Source of the DNA: Mixophyes australis
Lineage: Eukaryota > Chordata > Amphibia > Anura > Limnodynastidae
Direction of reading: 5' to 3'
DNA: 64,000 nucleotides
NCBI GenBank assembly: GCA_036250195.1
Contig: JAVHZZ010000003.1
Coordinates: 40,955,835 to 41,019,834 of the forward strand
The notes under the pieces are model-generated. The model was not told the origin of the DNA. It ran no database searches and saw only the letters and a list, made by a program, of their open reading frames with translations. This document shows, piece by piece, positions 32,710 through 43,050 of the stretch (the first letter of the stretch is position 1; the number at the start of each line of letters is the position of its first letter). The translations under genes and the position numbers were made by a program.

Positions 32710-32890
32710 ATCTCGTGCTGTGGAATGAACCAGAACAGGAAGTGCAGCCTCCTATATCAATCAAGGTCCCTCCCACTGGATTACACATTGGTCGCGCCAA
32801 CCCATGTTAACACCTTCAGGTCAGTGTTCAGCTTACTACAAACCCTGTCGCCCTTTAAGTGCATTCGTCCTATTCAGCCTCATTTGTCAT
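32710..32890 (-). repeat. Ngaro A1 terminal repeat
   Basis: 181 bp at the 5' end of the minus-strand element, the same as A2 (26252-26432) apart from two substitutions. It begins next to a (TA)n run. About 240 bp of untranslated, A/G-rich (plus strand) sequence separates it from the first gag Met. Confidence 0.92.
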
Positions 32891-32897
32891 ATATACA

Positions 32898-32945
<48 letters not shown>
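32891..32945. repeat. (TA)n microsatellite
   Basis: ATATACAG followed by about 22 TA units. It lies between the Ngaro A1 end and an LTR-like segment. Confidence 0.95.
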
Positions 32946-32948
<3 letters not shown>

Positions 32949-33806
32949 GACTGCTTCAGGGGAACAGATGCCATCTCCTGTAGTAGATGGTAGTGAACAG
33001 CAGCAGAGAAATCACAAGTCCCGGGTTTTGGGTACAACTGGCCTCAGCTAGTGTTATTAAACAGAAAAAACAAAAACTTCAAATAAACATCTTACCTGTC
33101 CGGCTGTTAGGGTTCTTTCCTGCCAGCTCCGTTCCACCGCACTTCTGGGTAGGTCCCGGTGGCGATCATGTGACCAATGGGCGGGGAATTCAAATCCTAC
33201 TTCAGCGCTGCTCTGACACACTATCTGTGTCAGAGCAACGTGTTTTCAGCGTCTGGCTTCCTCTCCTGTTCTCCTGCCTTCTGTGTGTTCCCCTGTGCTT
33301 TTATTGATTCCTGTGTGCCGACCAGGCTGTGTTTCTGGCTACTCTCTGGTCTCCTCCCTGGCACTGCGTATTGGACTGATTCCTGTGTACCGACCCGGCT
33401 GTGTTCCTGGCTACTCTCTGGTCTCATCCCTGGCACTGCGTATTGGACTGAGTCCTGTACCGACCCGGCAGTGTTTCTGGCTACTCTCTGGCCTCATCCC
33501 TGGCACTGTGTATTGGACTGATTCCCGTGTACCGATCTGGCTTCCGTTCCAGGCTACAATCTCCAGGACATCACGGTTAGTGTGCTTTGGTCTCTAGCAC
33601 CTTGTTGTCCTATTTCTGCCTCTGCCTGTCCATCTCATAGAGCTCTCTCCTTACGTCAGTAGGCTAACCTGGGGGCCGCCACCTGCGGTTCTCCGGCAGC
33701 AAAACCCATCCTGCCTTGCGGCGGTTCTTGGAGAAGACCGGGAGGGTCGTTAGACTCCGCGCCCTAGGAAGGCCGGCATAAAAACTGGTAATCCTGAATT
33801 GTAACA
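32946..33806 (+). mobile_element. LTR-like segment with 72-bp tandem repeats
   Basis: Begins TGTGACTGCTTCAGGGGAAC after the TA run and may end at TTGTAACA (33799-33806), giving TG...CA ends. The flanks (TATAT and CCGGC) do not form a TSD. Three repeats of about 69-72 bp (GACTGATTCC, TGTACCGACCCGGCTGTGTT, TACTCTCTGGTCTCATCCCT) occupy about 33307-33545. The downstream part (ACCTGCGGTTCTCCGGCAGC, GGAGAAGACCGGGAGG) resembles frog LTR/leader sequences I recognise only loosely. It may be a solo LTR or an LTR fragment. Confidence 0.5.
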
Positions 33807-34679
33807 CCGGCATTAACTAGCACACAGGAAGACCCTCTCTCCTGTAAATGGCCATGTGTCCCACATACATACAAAATAAAAAGGTCATTGATCACCATTT
33901 GCAGAGTCTTTCAAGAGGCACCCAACCTCCTCCCCAGGTCTGAGAGAGGGAGAAAACTGCCAAGCGGCTTTTTAAAACACCTCTCACAGCTGCAACCATT
34001 AACCAGTCTGCTGTCAGACTGGCAGAAAAGACGATCCACACTGGGCCTTGTAAATGGAGCCCACCCTTCTCTCTCCATTTACAACCCCAGGGACCCTTAC
34101 TAGTTTATCCTGAAGCTGAATTCACTATTTAGGAAGCTCCTCTCCATACAAGACAATCTTCCTGGGGTTTTAGAGCAGAAAGACAGAAAGCCTGAGACAT
34201 ATACTGTACATTTGCAATTCACCACTTGCCCAGTGCTTCTGTCACAATATATACACAAAAAGAGGAATGTAACAGCCCTGACTGTGTTCCAGTCAGGGGC
34301 AGAGGCAGCTCCAATATGCAGAAATAAACGCAGAGCCTGTATATAAAGAAGCATTCAAGCACACATGTATAATTTCCAATTTATTACAAACGTATATCTG
34401 TTACTAGCACATGCAGTAGGAGATAGTTTTGACAGAAAACATACAAAAGTTTTGTAGTGAGATAATGGTTTTGAGGTTAGGTGTACAGTTGGTTAGAAGT
34501 AAGCATTTGCTTAAGTTCAATACCTCTAAAAATCATTAATTGAACTATACAGTTGCATTATCGGGATTTTACCCTATTTTGAACTGTCCCACCCGTGACT
34601 AATTTAACACCAATTCTTTTGCTGTTCCAGTCAAACTTTTCATGTTCTATAAGTCAACTGCTTAAATTTGTTTGTTGTA
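33807..34679. other. no gene recognised
   Basis: Mixed DNA that may include the 3' part of the adjacent hAT element. No TIR was identified. Short frames (plus 33888-34103, minus 34100-34354) lack family features. Confidence 0.45.
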
Positions 34680-36335
34680 TTCACCAGCTTTTCTTCCCCG
34701 CTGGAATCCACCATCTTGGAAGTCTGTGTACTTTGATGTAATTGCCGATAATGGCCTTCCTCATGGAATTTGTAGTTAATTTTTTGGCAGAGCTGTCACG
34801 ATTTTTAGGCAATTCATTTAGAGCAGAGCAAATATTAAAATTGTGCTGACTCATCTGCATCACCACTGGGTGTCTTGGGGAAGCTAAGTTTTTTCTGACA
34901 AGCAGTTGCCAGAGAAACTGAAGGAGTAAACGTCATTACAAGATGTTGATAGCTCTTGGATCCTGTCGAAGCGAATTATGTACTTAATCTACAATTGCAA
35001 TATAATTAGCAGATTTACTTCATCCATAAAATTTCTCTAGTTGCTTCTCAAAAAGTATAATTAAGGCAATCACTTGACTCAAGCTAACCATGTCTGCACT
35101 CTCTTCACAGGTGACTACTTCTCTGGACTAAAGTACATTCCCCTCAAATGCTAGTCTTCTTGCAGCTACAGCATTCTCCTACATGCTGTTGCAGAATCCC
35201 GAAAATGATCCTAAATTTTTCGGGACACAAACAGCATCTCCTGCATATCATTGTAATTTTTTTAAAGTTCTGTAAGACCAAGTTTATTGTGTGAGCAAAA
35301 CAGGAAATGTGATGGAATTCCCCCCTGCTGTAATGGTCTAAACATATTGGTATCGTTATCAGATATCACATATCCTCAGGAGAGTCCAAGCAGGATTAGC
35401 CATGTTGTAATGACATCCCTTACTTTTTGTAACAGATCGTCAGCTGTATGCCTCTTAGTGAAGCAGATGATACACAGAGTAGCCTACTTCTGAAAAATGT
35501 GACGTACTTGGGTACACGCTGCTGCTGTTCCTGCTGGTGAAGGCAATTCACCAACCCAGTGGGCTGTCACAGTCATATAATCTTTAGTTTGCCCAGTTCC
35601 GCTTGTCCCCAAATTTGTGGTTGAGTGTACAGTGGGTAGAAATGCATTTTGTATCCCAATAATTACATTTTTATGAACCATCTGGTAGAGGTGAGGAATA
35701 GCTTTTGTAGTAAAATGGTGTTGTGATGGATTTTGGTAATAGGGACAGAAGACCTCAAGTAACTGTCTAAAACCAGCTGCATTAATAGTGGACATTGGAT
35801 GCAGATCTAATACTAGCATAGTCCCCATGACGTCTGTGATCCGCTTTGCGACTGGGTGACAGTTTTCTTACTTTCTTCCTCTAGCAATGGATTGTTTAAT
35901 AGTAAATTGTTGTAAACTACTAGTAGTCTTCATCTGGGATCCACCCCCAGCAACAGCAGCAGCGGTACTAACGCTCAATAATTCTTCAGAGGAATCATGG
36001 TTAGTGGAGGAGTCATCTAGCCTTAGCAACTTAGATGCAGGACTAACTCCCATCACTTCTGGGGATATTGATGATGAAGGTGTTGGGGGTGTAGATTGCA
36101 GGTGCTGGGATATAGATGAGAGATGGAAGGTAGATGATGCTGGACTGCTTGTTGTTATTTTTTTAACATAAGTTTCTGATTTTCCCAACAGCTTTCCATA
36201 AACTTGCTTTAAATGCCTTAACATGGATGAGGATCCTAGATGGTTAATGTCCCTACCTCTACTGAGTGTGGCTTTAAAAATGCTACAAATGGCTATACAG
36301 CTGTTGTCAGGATTTGTGTAAAAATAATTCCACAC
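34680..36335 (-). pseudogene. hAT transposase pseudogene (ZBED-like)
   Basis: Minus frame 36335-35868 starts with a BED-finger-like region: WNYFYTNPDN, then AICSIFKATLSRG, then HLGSSSMLRHLK. The second zinc-binding Cys of the expected C-x2-C is Phe. After an in-frame TAA near 35870 the same frame resumes at 35828-35484 with LVLDLHPMSTINAAGFRQLL and KDYMTVTAHWV, the usual N-terminal core of ZBED-type hAT transposases (…LTTDxWTS…VTAHWI). Farther on, near 35390-35270, ISDNDTNMF corresponds to the TDNAxNM motif carrying a catalytic Asp. Stops and shifts are frequent and the C-terminal dimerisation domain is not seen. Function: cut-and-paste transposase, inactive here. TIRs were not located. Confidence 0.82.
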
Positions 36336-37059
36336 TTAAGAGGTGGATTTTTGGTCTTATGCCCAGGCATGGCAATGGCCTTTCTCTTATCACTGGCAAG
36401 AACTGCTGCAATCTTTGTTTGAAAATGTATGAAAATAATATTGTGACCTGTGAGGTGGTCAAAATTGACTGGAAATTAATGGGAATTAGTGTTAGTGAGG
36501 TTAATAATAATGTAGGTACAAAATAATACCTAAATTATGTTATTTTAGCCCAAAAAATGTAATTTTGAAAAAAATAGCAAAACAAAACCAAAACCAAAAC
36601 TAAAACACACAAGGGCGGTTTTGCCAAAACCAAATCCAAAACCCGAAGGTAATCCAGATCCAAAACCAAAACACGGGGGTCAGAGAGTATCGACCCCTGG
36701 AGGACCTTGCCAAGATTTACAACCTTGCAGGGCGAACACGACTTGGATATTGCATTTGAGAAATTGAGAAAGAAGTGAGATTACCCGACTGTGAGAGTCC
36801 CCCCCCCCCCCTCCCCAGGTGCACTGAGGTCCCTAGTGCACAATTTGCGTTACTCGGGTAAAGGAACACATGCCCTAAAGTTGTGTCACTCCTATTTATC
36901 AGAATAATCCCAGTTTGTCTCAATCTCTGGTGCCTTCTGTAGTCTTCTATATGTTATTTGAAGGGCTCCTCCAGGCTCTTTTCTGTTTTCGTATTTATAC
37001 ATGACTTGCCAACAGTATATAAATCAGCTATCTATATATATGTGGATGAAATGTGATTT
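36336..37059. other. no gene; A/C-rich low-complexity stretch
   Basis: At 36570-36680 an AAAACCAAAACC-like low-complexity stretch is present, which may be the subterminal part of the hAT element. A C-run lies at 36800-36815. No gene is supported. Confidence 0.4.
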
Positions 37060-37880
37060 ATTACAGCTCATATTTATCTGACATTAAAAATGCACTTCGG
37101 TCTGATTTATCAGGTGGAACATAGGATAACTCAAAACAAACAACTTCAGAACATTTATCTTATGAAAGAGTATCCGTGGGGCAAACACAAGCTAAACTTG
37201 TAAAGTGTATTTCACCTAATTTAGTGATTAGAGAAAACGCCAACACTAGAAACTGACATCACTATCCAAATAAAAATACTTGGGTATATGTCTTGATCCT
37301 TACCTGTCCTTTGAGTTGCATATAGAAACTCTGACATCCCAAATATATCCCAAATTGGCTTCCTCTATAGAAATATGTCCTGCCTAACTCATATCAGAAA
37401 AAATATTGCACGATAAATACTAATGACAATTATAGACCACTGGGATATAATTTATAGTACAGTGCCAAATTCACCTTTGTAAGCTTGATTCTCTTTACAA
37501 ATCCATCTGCTGTTTTGCTGTATAGCTATAAAACACACCTTAGAGATATACAATCAGATCTGGGCTAGCTACCCCTTGAGTCTAAATTTGTATACAATAT
37601 ATATAATGTATATAAGTCTATATTTGAGGCCTTCAAATACCTTAGGATAAGTCACCCACTTACATGACCATGCTTCTTATCTCTGCAGCTAACAGCACTT
37701 ATCACCTACGATCTACCTCCGGAAGCCTGCTAATAATTCCTGGAATAAATAAGAATCTGAATGCTCTGCCAACTCCTATCAGACTCCTCTTGTTTGAAAC
37801 AACCTTCCTGAGTCTCTAAAATCTGTTCTCTGAGATATTTCATAACGAATGCCTTTCGGCCCCTGTTAAATTACCTTATA
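37060..37880 (+). pseudogene. decayed LINE RT C-terminal remnant
   Basis: Forward translation of about 37265-37470 gives KILGYMS, then SQIGFLYRNMSCLTH and DHWDIIYSTVPNSPL. This corresponds to the LGFLYRN…LDYGDIIY region downstream of the RT catalytic core in several vertebrate LINE clades. A later stretch near 37700-37760 (YHLRSTSGSLLIIPGINK) fits the C-terminal LRSSxxxxLxIPRxxT segment. Stops and shifts interrupt every frame. It differs from the two L2 copies and is older. Confidence 0.65.
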
Positions 37881-38787
37881 CATAAATAAATAAACAAATA
37901 CATTTGGCAGGGAAATGGATGCAAGAGAAAGTCACTATACAGTGCTGCAAAAACTGTAAGTATTACACTATTTTAAAATTGTAAATAAATAGTAAAATGG
38001 TTCAGTGAATGCGTTTGCAACCCTACCCATATATGGCTCACAAGTAAATGCTTTCTTTTATATTTAATTCAAAGTTCTATATAGATTGTTAGTTACATGC
38101 AATTCTTTCTATTAACAGAGCTGTTGGATCGACTGAGCAACTTGTGCCTGTGTCTCAGCAATACAGCACTTGTGCGTGTTTGTATTAATCCGTGAACTCA
38201 GTGAAAGCCTGGGAGTGCAAATAAGAGCAGCACCTGTGGCCAGTGGCATACTCCAGGCACATGTTTACTGTGGGCTTCTCTGTTTGCTGCACCAGACACC
38301 AGGGCACAGGACAGGAGCCTCCGAGAGCGTGGAATGACCTCATTCCTGGGAAAGCAGTGGGTGTGCTGTCTCCAGAGCCGCACTAATTATTTGTAGTGTA
38401 CATGATTATTTGCAGACGAGCAGCGCCTGGCTTATTCACAGTGGGGGCTTAAACTTGGCTGTAAGTGTTTTCCCAAATCTAATTTATACTTAAGGGAAAC
38501 TCAAATCCAGATTATCTGTAAAATTCAAGTCCTTTTGCAGGCAGAAAAATCAAGATTCACCCTTTATATGTGCCGCACCTCCCCAATCTAATTGAAATAA
38601 TATAATTGTGAAATACAATTGCCTTGGCTTCCGCTTTTCAACAAAAGGGAACTCATTAAAACCTCATTTATATCTTAAGAATCTACAGCATCTGGACTTA
38701 ATTAGTCCGCAGCGCTATCATGTATGACATCACAAAAAGGGAAGGAAAACTATGTACTTGGTGCATCAGTATCTTTCCAATTTGTTA
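37881..38787. other. no gene recognised
   Basis: Unique-looking DNA. Minus frame 38198-38383 has no recognisable family. This is one of the few non-repetitive stretches in the right half. Confidence 0.45.
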
Positions 38788-38862
38788 ATCATCATCATCA
38801 TCATTTATTTATACAGCGCCACTGATTCCGCAGCGCTGTACAGAGAACTCATTCACATCAGT
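38788..38862 (-). mobile_element. V-SINE 3'-end fragment
   Basis: Complement of the V-SINE 3' end: (ATC)n, TTTATTTATACAGCGCCACTG, ATTCCGCAGCGCTGTACAGA and GAACTCATTCACATCAGT. Only the tail region is present; the promoter-bearing head is absent. Confidence 0.85.
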
Positions 38863-39249
38863 TAATGAACCTTAACACCATTTATTTTTAAGCCCCAAAA
38901 CCCATTCTAACCCCCCCCCCCCATCCCCCTTCTTCTCCTAATGAAGATTGTTTTATTACACAGATGTTCCTACACAATGCAGTGACTGGGTTGTCTATCG
39001 TTCATGCACAGCATACAGCTCGAGACTCTGCTTGGAGAACATAGGGCATGTTGAGCATCTCCATAGGGCTCTTGTGGCCTCATTGTAATGTGCTATATGT
39101 GACGCCAAGGACAATATGTTATATATTTGATACACCTTTATAGTAATGGGCCGCTTCCCCTCAGATCAGCAGAAATTCATCAGTGTAAGGACTGACAAAG
39201 GTGTCATTGGTACAGCATAGGGGTCCTGACCCACTGATATTGACACCAA
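38863..39249. other. no gene recognised
   Basis: Unique-looking DNA with a C-run at about 38910-38922. Nothing is supported. Confidence 0.4.
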
Positions 39250-39445
39250 AGCAGTGTTTCCCAACTCCAGTCCTCAGGGACCCCTAACAGTGCATGTTTT
39301 CCACATCTCTTTGCTGGAGCACAGGTGTAATCATTTCTAACTGGCACATTTTGAAAGATCCACAGGTGGTATAATTATTTCACTGGTCACCTGGAAAACC
39401 TGCACTGTTAGGGGTCCCTGAGGACTGGAGTTGAGAAACACTGCT
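39250..39445. mobile_element. palindromic MITE (AGCAGTGTTTC ends)
   Basis: Ends are AGCAGTGTTTCCCAACTCCA on the left and TGGAGTTGAGAAACACTGCT on the right. Inside these, CAGGGACCCCTAACAGTGCA pairs with TGCACTGTTAGGGGTCCCTG. The inverted arms are about 55 bp each. No matching TSD is visible at the ends I chose. It is non-coding and probably a hAT- or Mariner-derived MITE. Confidence 0.8.
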
Positions 39446-39860
39446 CTAGAGTATCCCATAGTTGTATCAATTTAGCTGATGTTTCATCTCTAGCTCAAAA
39501 GCTTGTTTTATTTCATGTCACGGACACTTTTTTGGATTGAGATCTGGTGACTGTGACAGATACTTCATTAAGCTAAATTCGTGGTAATTTTCCTGGAACC
39601 ATTGAAGGACTGTCCTTGCCTAGTGACATGGAGCATTATCTGGCAGAAGAAGACAATTTACAGACAAGAATGCACCAGACCCGCAGTGGTATTCTGATGT
39701 CTCGTGACATCACTGGACACCAGGGGGTAAATGTATTAACATGCGGGTTCTTCAACACTCGCGAGTTCAGCGTCTTTGGCGATTAAATTTAAAGCGGCGC
39801 TGCCTTGTAAAGGGAAACTTCCCTCATCCCCCCCCCCCCCATACCTCTCATTACTGCCCC
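39446..39860. other. no gene recognised
   Basis: Possible MITE end at 39724 (GGGGTAAATGTATTAACATG) without a visible partner. No gene is supported. Confidence 0.4.
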
Positions 39861-39868
39861 CTGCAGAC

Positions 39869-40165
39869 CAGGGGCGGATCTAGAAAAATGCTGTACCCGG
39901 GGCGATTTAGGGGGGATGGGGGGGCGATTTAGGCCCCGCCCCTTTCTAACATCTTAGGTTGCCGGCGGCTGCACACTATGTGCACGGCCGTCCAGCCGTG
40001 ACAGGCAGGGACAGTGTGCTGCCCGGCTGCTCTGATTGTGTTTTAAACACAGTCAGAGCAGCCGGGCAGCACATTATCACTCTGCCCGTCACGGCTGGAA
40101 GGACCTGCACATACTGTGCAGCCGTCGGCAGCAAGTGTCCCCCCCCCCCCCTGGATCCGCCACTG
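39869..40165. mobile_element. hAT-type MITE, 297 bp, perfect TSD CTGCAGAC
   Basis: Left end CAGGGGCGGATCTAG, right end CTGGATCCGCCACTG, flanked by CTGCAGAC at 39861-39868 and 40166-40173. The centre is an inverted repeat (CTGCCCGGCTGCTCTGATTG to CAGAGCAGCCGGGCAG) around TTTTAAACAC. Same family as 19018-19277 and 45941-46240. Confidence 0.93.
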
Positions 40166-40173
40166 CTGCAGAC

Positions 40174-40738
40174 TAATCCTCAGTCTCCAGGTCCCATTCT
40201 TGCCACATCGTTCACCTCCCAAGCCACTAAACTTTCTAATAAATGAACTCCATTGATACATTGTATTACATTGCGGTTTGTCTCGAGACCCCAGGTGGGG
40301 TATCTCCATTACTAACCAATACAGAGCAGCTTTCCCACGCACTGTCCAATCAGAGTGAAGCCGCTCTGTATTAGTTACAGCGCCTTTCATTTGTGCCGCG
40401 GCTTCGCTCTGAACAGTTCTTCGGCATTCATTTGTTTTGTTTTGTTTTCCCATTGGATCGTAAGCTTCACGATTCCAATGGAATTAGGTGAGCAATACAT
40501 GGGTAAAAGAGGGTTTATGTTGGGGCGTCTTTTTTTTTTTAGTAAAGGACTTTTTCATGGTGTCTGCGTATTTTTATTTTAGTGTATTTTGTACAGGTGA
40601 ACTACAGTTCCCAGGATATGATGCGCCATTAGTGTATCCTCAACACAAGTAGTACGTGGTATGATGAGTCATATGTATCTTAATATATGGGCAACTCTGC
40701 AAAACCTGCCAATGGCACCTTTTTTCGAGGCACATTTT
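40174..40738. other. no gene recognised
   Basis: Includes a TTTTG-rich run at 40430-40450. No element ends or coding features were identified. Confidence 0.4.
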
Positions 40739-40739
40739 G

Positions 40740-40911
40740 GGGTATATTTACTAAACTGCGGGTTTGAAAAGTGGAGACGTTGCCTATAGCAACCAATCAG
40801 AGTCTAGCTATCATTTATTTAGTACATTCTATATAATGACAGCTAGAATCTGATTGGTTGCTATAGGCAACATCTCCACTTTTCCAAACCCGCAGTTTAG
40901 TAAATATACCC
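40740..40911. mobile_element. palindromic MITE, GGGTATATTTACTAAACTGC family, intact copy
   Basis: Perfect inverted ends GGGTATATTTACTAAACTGC, with longer inverted arms containing GTTGCCTATAGCAACCAATC. Four related copies occur in the window (here, 41688-41858, 48956-49084, 56021-56215). The TSD is not clear. It is non-coding and foldback-capable. Confidence 0.85.
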
Positions 40912-41687
40912 TTTATGTCTGCATTTTGTACGTATAATTCTTCCAACTATACATCTAGCCCATAACGTATATAGTGCAGGTAAACGCTGTAATGCTGCAC
41001 ATATAGAACATGATTGTGAAGTAATGGAAGCCAGAGGATACCCTCGGAGACATGGGTCAGCCAACCAATCAACTGGTTTTCATGTTTTGAGTCGGGAGCT
41101 GATGATGCGTAAAGCGAAGAGATAGCGCAGCCATTGGTCGACGGTATAATAAAATATTGTTATCATAGGAAGTGGGTTCAAAATGTATCAGGAGAGGTGG
41201 AAATTAATTGATGAAGAACCCCTTTAACTGCAACGACAATCTCAGCAGCCAGTGAAATTCCCTTATGAATTCTCCAGGAGAAACATTTCCTAGAATGTCT
41301 GATACCACGGTCATAAATACACAGGATTCCGACAAGAGCAAAGTGGAACCTTGGTGACATCAGCACAACACTATGAACACTGGCAGAGTTATATTTGCTA
41401 TTTTTCAGAAATATGTAACATTTTTAGTAATGAGCTATTGCATCCCGAAGATTAAGATTCCTCGCATTCTACAGAGCAGGCAAGAGATGAATATCTGCAA
41501 CGTTTGTCCTCTGCTCGGGTTGCGAAAGCAGAATCCACGTGTTAGTGTGAGAGATGGAACATATGGTTTATGCAGCAGACCAGTTATTCACAGATACTGC
41601 TCATTACATGAAAATATATTCTTTGCCCAATAAGTAAGAAGCTATTAATACAAAAACATGCTTATTATTGCGGTCACATTTTAAAGA
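40912..41687. other. no gene recognised
   Basis: Short frames only (minus 41178-41366, plus 41373-41633) without domains. No repeat ends were recognised. Confidence 0.4.
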
Positions 41688-41858
41688 GAATTTATCAAAC
41701 TGCGGGATTGAAAAAGTGGAGATGTTGCCTACAGCAACCAATCAGATTCAAGCTGTCATTTTGTAGAATGTACTAAATAAATAATAACTAGAATCTAATT
41801 GGTTGCTATAGGCAACATTTCGACTTTTTCAAATCAGCAGCTTAATAAATTTGCCCCC
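41688..41858. mobile_element. palindromic MITE, second copy
   Basis: Ends AATTTATCAAACTGCGGGAT and AATCAGCAGCTTAATAAATT are inverted, with the conserved GCAACCAATCAGATTC and TTGGTTGCTATAGGCAAC inner arms. More diverged than the 40740 copy. Confidence 0.8.
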
Positions 41859-42150
41859 TGGACTTTTTTCTAAAATGTATGAATAAGCAAACTGCCATAT
41901 TTCGTCAAAGTGGAGGTAAAAGAAAAAATAACTTTTAGGCATTTGCATCCTGTGAGCCTGAGTCTGTCTGTTTTGTGCGTATCGTCTTCAAAATCACTCT
42001 CCGCATGCGAACGGTACGCAACAGAACGCTGCCACGGTCAAGTCATCTTCGAACACAAGCAGCACTTACTACAGACTACGATTTAGGAGAGCGAACGTGG
42101 TGGAGAATGGACGGATTCCCTATGTACAAGAGACATTAAGAGCAGCCTAT
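41859..42150. other. no gene recognised
   Basis: Unique-looking DNA before the V-SINE. Nothing is supported. Confidence 0.4.
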
Positions 42151-42473
42151 GGGCAGCAGGGTGGCTAAGTGGTTAGCACTACTGCCTCTCAGCACTGGGG
42201 TCATTAGTTCAATTCCCTTCCATGGCCTTATCTGTGAGGAGTGTGTATTTTCCCCGTGTTTGCGTGAGTTTTCTCCAGGTGCTCCAGTTTCCTCCCACAC
42301 TCCAAAAACATACTGGTAGGTTAATTGGCTGCTAACAAATTGACCCTAGTCTGTGTGTGTGTGTGTTAGGGAATTTAGACTGTAAGCCCCAATGGGGCAG
42401 GGACTGATGTAAGTGAGTTCTCTGTACAGCGCTGTGGAATTAGTGGCGCTATATAAGTAAATGATGATGATAA
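42151..42473 (+). mobile_element. V-SINE, near full length
   Basis: Head GGGCAGCAGGGTGGCTAAGT with A-box-like TGGCTAAGTGG and B-box-like GTTCAATTCCC form a split pol III promoter derived from tRNA. The conserved central domain follows (CCCGTGTTTGCGTGAG, CAGTTTCCTCCCACACTCCA, AACATACTGGTAGGTTAATT), then AATTTAGACTGTAAGCCCCA. The tail is CAGCGCTGTGGAATTAGTGG, CGCTATATAAGTAAATGATG. The tail is related to the L2 tail at 18780-18853. It is not a functional tRNA gene. Confidence 0.92.
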
Positions 42474-43050
42474 ATGTTTTTCTAGAAAACATGCAACATT
42501 ATTTTAAAATGTCCATATATATTCATAGATGACTATAATATTGACAGGTAACATTATTTGAATGTATATATTATCTTCTGTGCGTTTTAGAGATTTTATA
42601 GAGATTTTATATTCCACATAGGTATCGTACGTATCCAGCAGTGTCTGGTCTAGTACAGAAGAGTAAAACCTACACCCGTAGTTATTGCCACACGTATCTT
42701 CAGATCTGTTCCTTGTTGGCTTCAGGAGTGCGCAGAGCTGATTTAGGTGCGGTATCACGATGCACTCAGTATACGTGCCTTAATGACTCAGGCCCAGCGT
42801 GACTAGTTACACGTACCTACAACTCTTGGCGTCACATAACAGTGGTATAGGGGAAAAGACAGAAAAGCCGGAGAATTGACTACATACAGTTAGAGACAAA
42901 CCTGGCAAAGCGGTAAGTTAACCGTTACCGCTCCAGACCAGTATCGCCATGACAGCTGAGTATCACTGGTGAATCGACAAGGGACTATTATCACCACACG
43001 ATAAAAAAAAATCCTTATTGACAGAGACGGTGGTGGTAATCGTGAAAACC
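42474..43050. other. no gene; possible shared repeat
   Basis: The segment 42890-43020 (CCTGGCAAAGCGGTAAGT, GCCATGACAGCTGAGTATCA) resembles 23700-23830 and 18345-18400, so it may be part of an unclassified dispersed repeat. Otherwise nothing is recognised. Confidence 0.4.

Larger units (their letters stand above)
25753..32890 (-). mobile_element. Ngaro-type tyrosine-recombinase retrotransposon with split direct repeats
   Basis: On the minus strand the order is A1 (32890-32710), gag, RT, RNase H, tyrosine recombinase, SGNH-hydrolase-like ORF, B1 (26803-26433), A2 (26432-26252), B2 (26207-25753). A1-ORFs-B1-A2-B2 is the split-direct-repeat architecture of Ngaro/PAT-type elements in the DIRS order. 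DIRS1-like elements instead have inverted termini. Vertebrate Ngaro elements are known to carry a hydrolase ORF, which supports Ngaro over PAT. Such elements integrate by recombinase rather than integrase and leave no TSD, and none is seen. Near-identity of the repeat pairs indicates recent insertion. Stops, frame breaks and a replaced catalytic residue indicate that this copy is no longer autonomous. Confidence 0.92.

Noticed and set aside
42151..42230. tRNA gene
   Set aside because: A and B boxes are present, but the sequence continues into the V-SINE central domain, and I see no cloverleaf acceptor pairing. It is the tRNA-derived SINE promoter. The same applies at 925 and 51410.
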